Source: Vulcanisaeta moutnovskia 768-28
Lineage (GTDB): Archaea; Thermoproteota; Thermoprotei; Thermoproteales; Thermocladiaceae
NCBI RefSeq assembly: GCF_000190315.1
Contig: NC_015151.1
Location: 1,364,001 to 1,428,000 of the forward strand
DNA: 64,000 nucleotides
Direction of reading: 5' to 3'
Positions 24,915 through 34,553 of this stretch are shown here, one piece after another; position 1 is the stretch's first letter; every line of letters starts with the position of its first letter. The translations under genes and the position numbers were made by a program. The notes under the pieces were generated by a model that saw nothing but the letters and a program-made list of their open reading frames with translations, was not told where the DNA came from and ran no database searches.

Positions 24915-26108
24915 CTAATCCTTAATCACTATCTTACTCATTATTAGTGATCTAATGGCCTCAGCATCAACCGCGTACTCCCTGGGTAGTGACTCAATGA
25001 ATTGAGAGACAACCTCATGTATTATTAGGTCCGTAACCTCATCCTTACTAATACCCCTAAGCCTCAGGTAATTAACCTGGTCCTCGTCTGGTGAGGCATC
25101 AGCCGCGCTGTGCCTAGCCCCATTAACATCACCAGTATCGACCATTATTATTGGCACCGAGGCTGCGTAGGCGCCCTCATTCATCACGAAGACCTTGCCC
25201 TCAACACTCGTGTCACTCCACCTTGCGCTATTCATTATCCTGCCCAGAGCCCTATGTATTATGAAGGACTTATCCCTGGCTATCCCCAGTACCCTTGAGT
25301 AACTCGTTCCATACTCACCAGTGTGTACCGCATTGATTTGGTAATCAATCCTTGAGGCTCCATAACCAATCTCAAGGCCTAGATGGTTTAGATTGCTTTT
25401 CCTGCCCTGGAGTAAGTAGTCCTCTCTGTGGTGGTTCATTGAGCCTCCCATTATTAATGAGCGGGCGTTTATTGATGATTCCTCACCAGCGATGACCTTA
25501 ATCAATGCATATGCAGGGACTTGCTCATGAATGTCTGTGAATAATACATTCAATTTAGAACCCCTCCCTAGGTAGACCTCGACCGTGGTTGATGGGCAAC
25601 CCCCAGAACCAATTGTGAATAGGCCTAGTGATGCTGTGACACCATCATTAACAAGCACCGTGTAGTGTGTTGGTAATAGCATGGGCTTCTCTGTTGAGGT
25701 TATAATGCCTATTCTGAGAGGTTCGTTTAAATCCTCATTGATCTCCACGTATGCGCCATCCACGAGGTTGGCAACGTGCCTGGCAATGGCCCTGGATTCG
25801 GAAATATCAATTGACCTAAATAGTAATTTACCTAGTTCCTCACCTAGTTCGTTAATGCTTATTACGTGGGTACCTCTTGGTATCTTCGTAATGCCTATGC
25901 CACCGTTTACTGAGACAATATTGGGTTCATAGGGTATATTGGTGGTTAATGGGGCGTGGTGGATCTCCATGGTTGGGTCAATACACTTCTCAAAGGCGCC
26001 CCAGTCCGTGTAGTACTTAATCGATGGTGAATCCTTAATTTGTTGGTAGGGTATTTTCTGGGCAAGCTCCCTGGCCCTAAGCTTCAATTCATCAAGCCAC
26101 TTAACCAT
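24915..26108 (-). CDS. sufD: SufD-like Fe-S cluster scaffold subunit
   Basis: SufD pairs with SufB in the SufBC2D scaffold that assembles iron-sulfur clusters. The 397-residue protein has the long right-handed beta-helix core (residues about 90-330) and the closing segment DTGDVNGARHSAADASPDEDQVNYLRLRGISKDEVTDLIIHEVV. It keeps the conserved histidine (GARHSA) that corresponds to the SufD interface histidine, and lacks the SufB cysteine. It is the third gene of a run with two sufB-like genes. Identity as SufD rather than a third SufB rests on length and the missing cysteine. Confidence 0.8.
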   Translation of the reverse strand: MVKWLDELKLRARELAQKIPYQQIKDSPSIKYYTDWGAFEKCIDPTMEIHHAPLTTNIPYEPNIVSVNGGIGITKIPRGTHVISINELGEELGKLLFRSIDISESRAIARHVANLVDGAYVEINEDLNEPLRIGIITSTEKPMLLPTHYTVLVNDGVTASLGLFTIGSGGCPSTTVEVYLGRGSKLNVLFTDIHEQVPAYALIKVIAGEESSINARSLIMGGSMNHHREDYLLQGRKSNLNHLGLEIGYGASRIDYQINAVHTGEYGTSYSRVLGIARDKSFIIHRALGRIMNSARWSDTSVEGKVFVMNEGAYAASVPIIMVDTGDVNGARHSAADASPDEDQVNYLRLRGISKDEVTDLIIHEVVSQFIESLPREYAVDAEAIRSLIMSKIVIKD

Positions 26109-26142
26109 TCAAGACCACCTAGTTTTTACCTAGCCTTTTAAG

Positions 26143-27576
26143 TCATCCTACCTTAGATAACTTACTGAATTCGAGTTCAATAACCCTATTTAGCGTCATT
26201 GCGTACTCAGTGGGTAGGCGAACGGTTATGTCCTGGATAAAACCAAGCACTATCAGGCTCCTGGCGGTTCCCTCATCGAAACCACGACTACGTAGGTAAA
26301 ACAACTTGTCCTCGCTTATTCTTCCTGTATAGGCTTCGTGGGTAACTGTGGCGGTATCCTCAAACACTTGGTCGTGGGGTATTGTGTAGGCCCTTGACTT
26401 ATCATCAAGTATTAATGAGTCGCATGATACTGAGGATCTCGTGTACTTAGCGCCCTCCCTAACATAAACCAGACCCCTATAAACCACTGTGCCTCCATTA
26501 ATACTTACGCTCTTATTAACAATCTTGCTTGAAGTCCTTGGTGCATCATGGTATGCCTTAGCCCCATTCTCCTTCCAGAATGGCCCATTGGCTATGGTAA
26601 CGCCTATAATGCTCGTCCTGGCACCCTCACCCTTGAGTACCGTGCTTGGGTACGTATAACTAACTTTACTACCTAGGCTACCCTCAACCCACTCAACCGT
26701 CGAGTTCTCCATGGCCAACGCCCTCTTATTATTAAAATTAATAATGTTCCTACTCCAGTTCTGTATTGTGTTAATCCTTAGGTGGGCATTCCTCGCCGCA
26801 TAGCCCTCAACCATACCATCATGGAAACTAAAGCCCTTGTAAACGGGAGCTGCGCAACCCTCAAGCCACTCAACACTTGCGCCCTCATCAGCAATTATTA
26901 ATGAGTGCTCGAACTGACCTTCACCAGAACTACCTATTAGGAAGAAGGATTCTATGGGCATGTCGAGCTTGACACCAGGTGGTACATAGACGAATGTACC
27001 GCCACTCCATAAAGCAACATGCAATGCCGCGAACTTGTGCTCGCCAGGTGGGAATATTCTTGAGAAGTACTGCTTTACTAGGTCAGGATACCTCTTGACA
27101 GCCTCATCCATTGTGGTCACCACAGCCCCCTTCTCCTCAAGGTACTTCTTTACATGTAGGTAAACAACCTCAGAATCAAATTGGCCAAGTAATCCAGCCA
27201 GCACCCTGGCCTCTAGTTCAGGCATGCCTAAGGCCTCATAGTACTTTCTAATCTCCTTGGGTACGTCGTCCCAAGACCCAGCCTTCTCCACACTGGGTTT
27301 GGCGTAGAGTACCAGGGACTCCAGGTCAATCTCCTCCTTAATAGGCAACCACTTAGGCTCTGGCAACTTCTCGAACATTTCAAGGGCCCTAAGCCTAAGT
27401 CTCCTCATCCAATCAGGCTCACCCTTAATTCTACTAATTTCCTCAATCATATCCTTAGTAATTCTACCCCTAATGACGGCCTCCCAGGGCAACCTCTCCA
27501 TTTCCGGCCCAAGTAACTCCTCAACCGAGCTTTTCTCAATAACGGTCTTCAAAGACTCTGTCGATTCACTAACCAT
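26143..27576 (-). CDS. sufB: SufB, Fe-S cluster scaffold (copy 1)
   Basis: SufB accepts sulfur and builds the cluster with SufC and SufD. From the ATG at 27576 it has 477 residues. The family N-terminus (IRGRITKDMIEEISRIKGEPDWMRRLRLRALEMFEKLP), the PPGVKLDMPIE turn and the C-terminal SVSCDSLILDD...VTHEAYTGRISEDKLFYLRSRG block are present, with the essential cysteine (C385) and glutamate (E414) both conserved. GGTGACACTG before the ATG is the probable ribosome-binding sequence; a GTG at 27585 is possible. It lies 57 bp downstream of a close paralogue. Confidence 0.92.
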   Translation of the reverse strand: MVSESTESLKTVIEKSSVEELLGPEMERLPWEAVIRGRITKDMIEEISRIKGEPDWMRRLRLRALEMFEKLPEPKWLPIKEEIDLESLVLYAKPSVEKAGSWDDVPKEIRKYYEALGMPELEARVLAGLLGQFDSEVVYLHVKKYLEEKGAVVTTMDEAVKRYPDLVKQYFSRIFPPGEHKFAALHVALWSGGTFVYVPPGVKLDMPIESFFLIGSSGEGQFEHSLIIADEGASVEWLEGCAAPVYKGFSFHDGMVEGYAARNAHLRINTIQNWSRNIINFNNKRALAMENSTVEWVEGSLGSKVSYTYPSTVLKGEGARTSIIGVTIANGPFWKENGAKAYHDAPRTSSKIVNKSVSINGGTVVYRGLVYVREGAKYTRSSVSCDSLILDDKSRAYTIPHDQVFEDTATVTHEAYTGRISEDKLFYLRSRGFDEGTARSLIVLGFIQDITVRLPTEYAMTLNRVIELEFSKLSKVG

Positions 27577-27642
27577 CAGTGTCACCGAACTCCTCTACTG
27601 TGGTTCTTTAAAAACCGGTTCCGGGAAATAAAATATAATGAA

Positions 27643-29064
27643 CTACCCAACACCGCCCATCCTCGAGAGCTCAAGCTCAATGGCCCTATTGAAAATGGAC
27701 ATGTACTCAACGGGTAGGTTAATCATAACGTCATGGAAATAACCAAGGACTATTAAGCTACGGGCCTCTTCCTCACTAAGGCCACGACTACGTAAGTAGA
27801 ACAACTTATCCTCACCAATCCTCCCAGTATAGGCCTCGTGAGTCACGGTTGCCGTCTCCTCAAAAACCTGCTCATGGGGTATTGTGTAAGCCTTGGAATT
27901 ATCATCCAGAATAAGTGATTCACAACTGACAGAGGACTTAGCGTATCTGGCACCGTCCCTAACATACACGAGACCCCTATACACCGAAGTACCGCCGTTG
28001 AGACTAACGCCCTTACTAACAACCTTACTATACGTGTGCGGTGCACTATGGAATACCTTGGCCCCCTCCTCCTTCCACGTTGGCCCATTAGCAAGGGCAA
28101 CACTTGTTATTGTCGTCCTCGCATTAACACCCTTAAGAACACTCATTGGGTACACAATCGTTACCTTACCACCCAGGGAACCACTCAACCAATCAACACT
28201 TGCGTTATCCTCAATAATAGCCCTATTATTGCCAAAGTAAATAACATCCTTACTCCAGTTCTTTAGGTCTATGAGCCTAACCCTAGCGCCCCTGTGTATG
28301 TATGCCTCGGTCATACCATCATGAAGACTAAGCCCAGTGAATACTGGTGCTGCGCAGGCAACTATGAACTCAGCACTTGCGCCCTCACCAACAATAACTA
28401 GTGAATGCTCAAACTGCCCAACACCAGCACTACTTATTAGTATGACTAGTTCAATGGGCATCTTAACATGGACACCAGGCGGCACGTAGACAAACACACC
28501 ACCGCCCCAAAGGGCTATGTTTAACGACGCGAACTTATACTCCGGCGGAAAAACCCTAGCGAAGTACTGCTTTACCAGGTCTGGATACCTCTTGACAGCC
28601 TCGTCCATGCTCATTGCAATGACCCCGGCCTTCTCAAGATCCTTCTTAATGCTCTCGTAGGTGATCCCACCATCGACCTGCCCAATAACCCCAGCCAGTA
28701 CCTTAGCCTCTAGTTCAGGTATTCTCAGCGTCTCATAATACTCCCTCAACTCCCTGGGTAATTCATCCCATGACCTAGCCCTCTCAACACTGGGCTTTGC
28801 GTAGAGAACGAGAGATTCAAGGTCAATGTTACCCTCAAGCGGAAGCCAGTTAGGCCAGGGCTGCTTCTCGAACATTTCAAGGGCCCTAAGCCTAAGCCTC
28901 CTCATCCAATCAGGCTCACCCCTAACCCTGCTTATTTCCTCAACGACATCCCTCGTGATCCTACCCCTAATCTCCACCTCCCACTTGATGGGCCTTGCAT
29001 GGCCCAATATGCTTGAGAGTTCGTTCGTCCTTGTGATCTCGAGTTTAACACCATCCCTACTCAT
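27643..29064 (-). CDS. sufB: SufB paralogue (copy 2)
   Basis: This 473-residue protein is a close paralogue of the next gene and aligns along its whole length: both share the RITRDVVEEISRVRGEPDWMRR segment, PPGVHVKMPIE, and the C-terminal SVSCESLILDDNSKAYTIPHEQVFEE block. The cluster-assembly cysteine (C381) and glutamate (E410) are retained, so it is not simply a SufD. It is the first gene of the sufB-sufB-sufD run and diverges from sufC. GGAG stands 5-8 bases before the start codon. Whether the two SufBs form distinct complexes is not known. Confidence 0.9.
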   Translation of the reverse strand: MSRDGVKLEITRTNELSSILGHARPIKWEVEIRGRITRDVVEEISRVRGEPDWMRRLRLRALEMFEKQPWPNWLPLEGNIDLESLVLYAKPSVERARSWDELPRELREYYETLRIPELEAKVLAGVIGQVDGGITYESIKKDLEKAGVIAMSMDEAVKRYPDLVKQYFARVFPPEYKFASLNIALWGGGVFVYVPPGVHVKMPIELVILISSAGVGQFEHSLVIVGEGASAEFIVACAAPVFTGLSLHDGMTEAYIHRGARVRLIDLKNWSKDVIYFGNNRAIIEDNASVDWLSGSLGGKVTIVYPMSVLKGVNARTTITSVALANGPTWKEEGAKVFHSAPHTYSKVVSKGVSLNGGTSVYRGLVYVRDGARYAKSSVSCESLILDDNSKAYTIPHEQVFEETATVTHEAYTGRIGEDKLFYLRSRGLSEEEARSLIVLGYFHDVMINLPVEYMSIFNRAIELELSRMGGVG

Positions 29065-29143
29065 GATTGTCTCCTATATTGCGTTATAATTTTACATAAC
29101 TATTAAGCTTTCTATTGATTGGTTCACATAGACACTGCCGAAA

Positions 29144-29154
29144 AGTTTTTAATC
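29144..29154 (+). promoter_or_regulatory. TATA box of sufC
   Basis: AGTTTTTAATC is centred 33 bp before the ATG at 29182. It lies inside the upstream extension of the open frame (start at 29119), so that longer start would be transcribed only in part. This fixes the sufC start at 29182. Confidence 0.55.
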
Positions 29155-29181
29155 AGTGTCACAGAGGTTACGCGACCAATA

Positions 29182-29946
29182 ATGGCAAGGCTTGATGTGA
29201 TTGATCTAAGTGTTGAGGTTGATGGTAAGAGGATACTAAATAATGTTAACCTAACCGTTGAGTCAGGGGAGGTTGTTGCCATAATGGGGCCAAACGGTAG
29301 TGGAAAGACCACACTCTTCCTAACAATTGCTGGTCATCCGAGGTATAATGTGGTCAATGGTGATATTAGGCTTGATGGCGAGTCAATACTAAAGCTATAC
29401 CCTGAAGAGAGGGTTCAGAGGGGTGTATTGCTTGCCCTGCAGAGCCCCACTCCCGTCCCTGAGGTTAGGTTATCGACTTTAATAACTGCAATGCTAAATA
29501 AGAAGGCTGGCAAGCGCATAACTGATCCACCGCCACCGCAGGCCATTGCTGAAATGACGAAGCTAACCACGGAGCTTGGTCTAAGGCCTGAGCATTTGAC
29601 GAGGGGTGTGCATGCTGGATTTAGTGGTGGTGAGTCTAAGAGGGCTGAGATGCTTCAACTCCTTATGTACAGGCCTAAGGTAGCCATGCTTGATGAGCCT
29701 GATTCGGGTCTTGATGTTGATGGTATAGCCATAATAGGTAGGTCAATAGCTAGGCTTGCCCAGGAGGGTACGGCAATACTAGTCACCACGCATCATGCGG
29801 AAATACTTCATTACGTTAAGCCTACCCGCGTCGTTGTGATGGCTAGGGGTTCCGTGGTTCACGTTGGTGGGGAGGAGGTTGTTAAGATGATTGAGTCCAT
29901 GGGCTATGAAAGGTTCTTTAGGGATGTAGTGAAATTGAATGCATAA
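29182..29946 (+). CDS. sufC: SufC ABC-type ATPase
   Basis: SufC is the ATPase of the SufBCD complex. The 254-residue protein has Walker A GPNGSGKTT (36-44), the Q-loop in LLALQSPTPVPEV, the ABC signature FSGGESKRAEML (rather than LSGGQ, as usual for SufC), Walker B KVAMLDEPDSGLDVDG, and the switch histidine in VTTHHAEIL. It is transcribed divergently from sufB-sufB-sufD across a gap that holds promoters for both sides. Confidence 0.94.
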   Translation: MARLDVIDLSVEVDGKRILNNVNLTVESGEVVAIMGPNGSGKTTLFLTIAGHPRYNVVNGDIRLDGESILKLYPEERVQRGVLLALQSPTPVPEVRLSTLITAMLNKKAGKRITDPPPPQAIAEMTKLTTELGLRPEHLTRGVHAGFSGGESKRAEMLQLLMYRPKVAMLDEPDSGLDVDGIAIIGRSIARLAQEGTAILVTTHHAEILHYVKPTRVVVMARGSVVHVGGEEVVKMIESMGYERFFRDVVKLNA

Positions 29947-29992
29947 GCAGGGCAGTGGATAACTTATAATTAAGGGCTTGTAATTGCTCATA

Positions 29993-31309
29993 ATGAGCAC
30001 TTCCAGGGTTAATACATTAATTAGGGCCAGGGCTTATGTAAGGGGTAGTGTTAAGGAGGTCTACATAGGTATTACTGGTAGTGAGATAGCCTACGTGGGT
30101 AATGAACCAGTTGAGACCGAGAATAGGGTGGAATTACCCAGTCAATATATTGTGCTTCCTGGCCTTGTGGACATCCACGTGCACTTCAGGGATTTCGATC
30201 TATCCTATAAGGAGGATGCTGTTAGTGGGTCGCAGGCTGCATTGGCCGGTGGTTATGTGGCTGTTGGTGACATGCCCAATACGAAACCTCCAATAAAGAC
30301 GGTGGAGTTATTGAGGAGGAAGATTGAGGAGTTTAATAGAAAGACTGGTATGCACATTAGGCATTACTTTGGTGCCCCCCAAGAGCTGTCGGTGCTTAAG
30401 GAGGCGCTTGATAATGGTGCCTACGCCATTGGTGAGGTACTTCCCGAGGAAGTTGCTGAGTATGGCGGTGATCAATATCTGGAAGCCCTATTTAAGGAGG
30501 CTGCTAGGGTTGGTATACCAATCATAATGCATTGTGAGGACTCATTAATTATTAATCAGTATAGTGGGCCTAGGGATTTTGAGCATCACAATGTGATTAG
30601 GAATCCGAGGGCTGAATTGGCCTGCATACACAATGTTATTAGGTTGGTGTATAGGTATGGTACGAAGACCCACATAACACACCTAACGCTCCCTCAATCA
30701 ATAGGTATAATTAAGTCAAGTGGTCTCGACATAACCTTCGATGTAACCCCACACCACATGCTCCTGAGTCAGGAGGAGTGCCTTGCCCGGGCTGAGAAAC
30801 CTGCCTATTGCAAGGTTAATCCACCGCTTAGGGATGAGCCAACGAGGAGGGAGTTACTGGCAATGTTCGTTAGGGGTGAAATACCCATTGTGGCTAGTGA
30901 TCACGCACCACATGCGGATTGGGAGAAGGATAAGCCCTATGATGAGGCACCACCGGGTATTGTTGGTCTTGAAACAACGGCACCATTATTACTTACGCTG
31001 TGGCGTCGTGGATTCACGGACCTAGGCACAGTAATGAGAGCCATTCAGGAGAGGCCGGCCAAGTTCCTTGGACTTAATATAGGGATTAGGCAAGGCTCAT
31101 GCGCTGACCTAGCAATAATAAATACAAAGGCTAGGCATAGGATAGAGCCCGAGAAGTTTAGGTCTAGGGCTAAGTTCTCGCCGTTTAAGGGTTTTGAGGT
31201 TGATATTGCCGTAGTCGCGACAATACTTCACGGTAAATTGACCTACCTAAATGAGGAGTATATGAATAACACGGTAATGAAGACCCTGGAGAACGCATTG
31301 CCGCATTAG
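29993..31309 (+). CDS. pyrC: Dihydroorotase
   Basis: Dihydroorotase cyclises carbamoyl-aspartate in pyrimidine synthesis. The 438-residue protein shows the amidohydrolase metal motif DIHVHFRD (H62, H64), the class I signature YKEDAVSGSQAALAGGYVAVGDMPNTKPP, IMHCED, THITHLT, the substrate loop KVNPPLRDE and the catalytic SDHAPH. I chose the ATG at 29993 because the TATA element TTATAATTAA (29964-29973) is centred about 25 bp upstream. Allantoinase or hydantoinase is a less likely alternative given DMPNT and NPPLR. Confidence 0.9.
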   Translation: MSTSRVNTLIRARAYVRGSVKEVYIGITGSEIAYVGNEPVETENRVELPSQYIVLPGLVDIHVHFRDFDLSYKEDAVSGSQAALAGGYVAVGDMPNTKPPIKTVELLRRKIEEFNRKTGMHIRHYFGAPQELSVLKEALDNGAYAIGEVLPEEVAEYGGDQYLEALFKEAARVGIPIIMHCEDSLIINQYSGPRDFEHHNVIRNPRAELACIHNVIRLVYRYGTKTHITHLTLPQSIGIIKSSGLDITFDVTPHHMLLSQEECLARAEKPAYCKVNPPLRDEPTRRELLAMFVRGEIPIVASDHAPHADWEKDKPYDEAPPGIVGLETTAPLLLTLWRRGFTDLGTVMRAIQERPAKFLGLNIGIRQGSCADLAIINTKARHRIEPEKFRSRAKFSPFKGFEVDIAVVATILHGKLTYLNEEYMNNTVMKTLENALPH

Positions 31310-31342
31310 GCGCTATATTCCTATTAATTTAGTTTAAAGTAG

Positions 31343-31699
31343 TTATTCCCTAATCCTTCCATTAATTACCTGCTCAGTACTAACCTCCTTAATCCTTAAG
31401 GGCCTTATATCGAGTATCTCTACTTCATCCAACGGCATTACACCATACTTCTCCCTTACTTCCCTGGGTATTGTGAATTGCCTAGATGCGGTATGCCTAG
31501 TCCTAAGGAGGAGGGCCTTCCTCAACGTAATCACTTCACCATTATGCCTAATTGTTATATCGGCATACCTAACCCAGTCAATGCCCAAGGCCCTAATGAG
31601 CCTTGCAGGGAGTAAAACCTGGTTATTGACGTAGATCTTGGTCCTGTAGGGAAGCCCATCAACAGGTTTGGGACTTGGCATCTTAATTACTAAGTTCAA
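31343..31699 (-). CDS. Tandem AbrB/SpoVT-like DNA-binding protein
   Basis: This 118-residue protein appears to contain two swapped-hairpin AbrB-type halves: residues 20-58 (TKIYVNNQVLLPARLIRALGIDWVRYADITI) and 70-105 (SRQFTIPREVREKYGVMPLDEVEILDI). Archaeal AbrB proteins are transcription factors or antitoxins; no toxin gene is adjacent. The start may be Met1 or Met7 (MPSPKPVDG). It is convergent with dihydroorotase. Confidence 0.7.
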   Translation of the reverse strand: MNLVIKMPSPKPVDGLPYRTKIYVNNQVLLPARLIRALGIDWVRYADITIRHNGEVITLRKALLLRTRHTASRQFTIPREVREKYGVMPLDEVEILDIRPLRIKEVSTEQVINGRIRE

Positions 31700-31911
31700 T
31701 CCCTAAATAAAAGGCTTTCGATAAAGACAACAAAGAGGAATTGATAAAGGAAGTCAAGATAATGAAGCGGACTTATGAAAACTATTAATTTTGAAACCAC
31801 TAATTATTTTCCACATGACTCTCCAAAACACGTGGTATACTACCAATGACCAGAACTGATAATCAAAATAATGGTGAAGTTAGTGTGATAATGCCAAATA
31901 TTATTTTGGTA

Positions 31912-32532
31912 TTATAGGGATTTAGCTAGGGATATTATCATTGATATTCCAAAATAGACTATTGCTAGGGCAAGCACTATTAATAATACCCTGTATACCG
32001 AAACCTTCAACCTACTGACTGAACCAAGGGACGCCATTAAAGTTAACCATGCATAGTCAAGCCACACATGGGATACATACAGTATTACTATTCCAATTAG
32101 AAACATTGATTGAAAAGCCTCCATTATTAGGGGTGTACCAACACCGATCCACCATGCAATGAAGTAGGGATTGAATAATGATAATGCGGCACCGGCAATT
32201 ATTGCTGAGCCATACTTCGGCACATCACTTATATTGAAGTTACCTCTTAACGCATCCTTAAGTGTTAGGTAGGCGAAGAATAGTAGGAAGGCCCCGCCAA
32301 TAATACCAAACACCGCACTAACAATGGGTATTTGGAATACGTAATGGAGCCCATACGCTATGGCTAGGACCAGTGGCAACTCTACCGTCATATGCCCAAT
32401 AGCTTCATTAAGACCAGCCTTCCAACCCATACGGGCGCCAAGGCTAGCCGCTGAAGCCGTTAATGGCCCGGGTGCTAAAGCTCCCGAGGCGCTTATCACT
32501 ATAACCTTAATTATAAAATCAGTGCCAAGCAC
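31912..32532 (-). CDS. LysE/RhtB-family exporter
   Basis: This 206-residue membrane protein has about six hydrophobic segments and the N-terminal signature ISASGALAPGPLTASAASLGARMGWKAGLNEAIGHMTVELPLV, matching the LysE translocator pattern (A-P-G-P and a following G-x-x-x-G stretch). Members export amino acids or other small metabolites. Its place just before the tryptophan operon invites the idea of aromatic amino acid export, but the substrate is not shown by sequence. It is separated from trpG by 174 bp. Confidence 0.82.
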   Translation of the reverse strand: MLGTDFIIKVIVISASGALAPGPLTASAASLGARMGWKAGLNEAIGHMTVELPLVLAIAYGLHYVFQIPIVSAVFGIIGGAFLLFFAYLTLKDALRGNFNISDVPKYGSAIIAGAALSLFNPYFIAWWIGVGTPLIMEAFQSMFLIGIVILYVSHVWLDYAWLTLMASLGSVSRLKVSVYRVLLIVLALAIVYFGISMIISLAKSL

Positions 32533-32706
32533 TAATTAGATTAGATAGCTCATTGTTTTTAAGTATTTAGTCTTTATTTACCCTAGGAATAATCCCTAGA
32601 CCTCATTCAGTATTCGCTGATTCTATTATCTAAGTTAATCGGCATACCCCTTAAGGATTATTTACCTCGAATTATAATCTCGAAATACTGACCATCATCA
32701 TGGTAA

Positions 32707-33288
32707 TTAGCCCAGGGAGAGGAAGTTCTTCAGTATCTCCTTACCCATTGGTGTACCAATACTCTCTGGGTGGAATTGAACACCAAATATCGGGTATTCT
32801 CTATGCTGTATTGCCATGACCTCGTTATCATCCTCTGAAACGGCAGTAATTATTAATTCGCTGGGCACATCATCAATGACGAGACTATGATACCTCATGC
32901 CCTCTATTTTCTCAGGAAGCCCCTGAAATATTAGTGAGGGCTTAATGAGCCTAATTATGCTAGTCTTACCATGCTTAATAGTCCTAGCCCTCCTAATCCT
33001 AGCCCCGAAGGCAACACCGATTAATTGATGACCAAGGCAAATACCCAATATGGGCACTCTACCCCTGAAGTACTGGATTACATCTCTGGAGACACCGACA
33101 TCCCTAGGATTAAGTGGGTTACCGGGGCCCGGTGATATTATGATACCGCTTGGCCTAAGTCTCTCAATAATCCTAACTGTAACCTCATCATTCCTAAAAA
33201 CCAGCGGCTTGGTCCCAAGCTCACCCACGTACTGGGCTATGTTGTAGGTAAAGGAGTCATAATTATCTATGATAATTACTAAGTCCAT
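32707..33288 (-). CDS. trpG: Anthranilate synthase component II (glutaminase)
   Basis: TrpG supplies ammonia from glutamine to TrpE. The 193-residue class I amidotransferase has the NYDSFTYN start, the oxyanion segment ISPGPGNP, the nucleophile C84 in GICLGHQLIG, and the H-x-E pair in FHPESIGTPMG. It starts directly at the end of trpE (shared base at 33288) and is the last gene of the trpABDFEG operon. It could in principle also serve an aminodeoxychorismate synthase, but the context is tryptophan. Confidence 0.94.
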   Translation of the reverse strand: MDLVIIIDNYDSFTYNIAQYVGELGTKPLVFRNDEVTVRIIERLRPSGIIISPGPGNPLNPRDVGVSRDVIQYFRGRVPILGICLGHQLIGVAFGARIRRARTIKHGKTSIIRLIKPSLIFQGLPEKIEGMRYHSLVIDDVPSELIITAVSEDDNEVMAIQHREYPIFGVQFHPESIGTPMGKEILKNFLSLG

Positions 33289-34553
33289 TAAACCACCCCC
33301 ATGGCAATCTTCAAACTGCCCAGTTTATGTTCAGTCTCCTGAAACTCAAGCTCTGGAACTGAGTCATACACAATACCAGCCCCCGCCTGTATCCTCACTA
33401 TATTATTCAGAAGGAATAATGTCCTGATCATTATTGCAAATTCACCGCCATAACCATGCATGAGCCCTATGACCCCAGCATATGGACCCCGAGCTGTATC
33501 CTCATACTTCGCAATTAGTTCCATTGCCCTCGGCTTTGGCGCGCCACTAACGGTACCCGCGGGAAAGGTTGCGAATAGGGCATCGACAATGTCATTACCA
33601 CGTTCCAGTATACCCTCAACCCTGGAGACGAGGTGCTGCACGCTTTGGTACTTCTCAATTGCGTATAACTCCTTGACCCTAACAGTACCGAACCTACACA
33701 CCCTACCTATGTCGTTTCTTGCCAGGTCAACTAGCATCACGTGCTCAGCCCTATCCTTAATACTATTAATCAACTCCTCTTCAAGCCTTAAATCATCAAT
33801 CGGATCCTTACCCCTAGGCCTTGTTCCAGCTATTGGATACGTCTCAGCCCTATCACCATCAACCTTAACCAATAACTCGGGGCTTGTACCCACTATGTAC
33901 TTATCACTGAACTTGGCAATGTACATGTAGGGTGATGGGTTTAAATCCGCAAGTCTCATGTACAGATCCATTATGTCACCCTTCACGGAGTAGTCTCCAT
34001 ACCTGGACAGGACTATTTGGAAAACCTCACCATTCCTTATATCCTCAAGTGAATTCTCGACCCACCTAATGAAATCCTCCTTTCCAGTACCCCCAACCCT
34101 ACCAATAACCTCGAAATTACCCACATCCATAATGTCCTTACTCGGTAATTCACCCCTAACGTAACCCCTACCCAGGAGGTTATCATAAATGACTACGTTG
34201 CTTGGTATAAAGAACTCGGCAATAGGCCATTGCGGTCTCCTCAGGTAATTCCTTAGGTATGGTTCCATGTGGATCACCGCCTCGTACGAGAGGTAGCCAA
34301 GGGCGATATCACCGTTCTCAAATTTACCGAGCTTCCTTGTTAAATCCTTCAATTCCCCGTATAGATCACCATCCCAATCAACCACTAAATGCCTCGATAC
34401 ACCCCAGGCAACTATCGTATACCTAGACCTCTCGGGAAAGCCTGGCCCACTCTCAAGGAGTATTGCGAAATCCTCACCAGATTTAAGTAATTGATTGATT
34501 AACTCCCTAGGCCTTGGCAGGTATTGAATTGGTACCTTCCTAATACTTGACAC
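33288..34553 (-). CDS. trpE: Anthranilate synthase component I
   Basis: TrpE converts chorismate to anthranilate. The 421-residue protein carries the tryptophan feedback motif LLES at residues 32-35, so it should be inhibited by tryptophan. The chorismate-binding signature is at the C-terminus: PIAGTRPRG, HVMLVDLARNDIGRV, FPAGTVSGAPKPRAMELI and IRIQAGAGIVYDS. Length equals that of known crenarchaeal TrpE. It overlaps trpF by 14 bp and adjoins trpG. Confidence 0.95.
   Translation of the reverse strand: MSSIRKVPIQYLPRPRELINQLLKSGEDFAILLESGPGFPERSRYTIVAWGVSRHLVVDWDGDLYGELKDLTRKLGKFENGDIALGYLSYEAVIHMEPYLRNYLRRPQWPIAEFFIPSNVVIYDNLLGRGYVRGELPSKDIMDVGNFEVIGRVGGTGKEDFIRWVENSLEDIRNGEVFQIVLSRYGDYSVKGDIMDLYMRLADLNPSPYMYIAKFSDKYIVGTSPELLVKVDGDRAETYPIAGTRPRGKDPIDDLRLEEELINSIKDRAEHVMLVDLARNDIGRVCRFGTVRVKELYAIEKYQSVQHLVSRVEGILERGNDIVDALFATFPAGTVSGAPKPRAMELIAKYEDTARGPYAGVIGLMHGYGGEFAIMIRTLFLLNNIVRIQAGAGIVYDSVPELEFQETEHKLGSLKIAMGVV

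Noticed and set aside
29119-29181. Longer SufC start at 29119
   Set aside because: The TATA box at 29144-29154 lies within it and SufC homology begins at the ATG at 29182.
32600-32706. Possible C/D box RNA on the minus strand (ATGATGA then CTGA)
   Set aside because: The boxes are about 85 nt apart, no internal D'/C' pair is present, and the box C look-alike lies right at the trpG stop codon.
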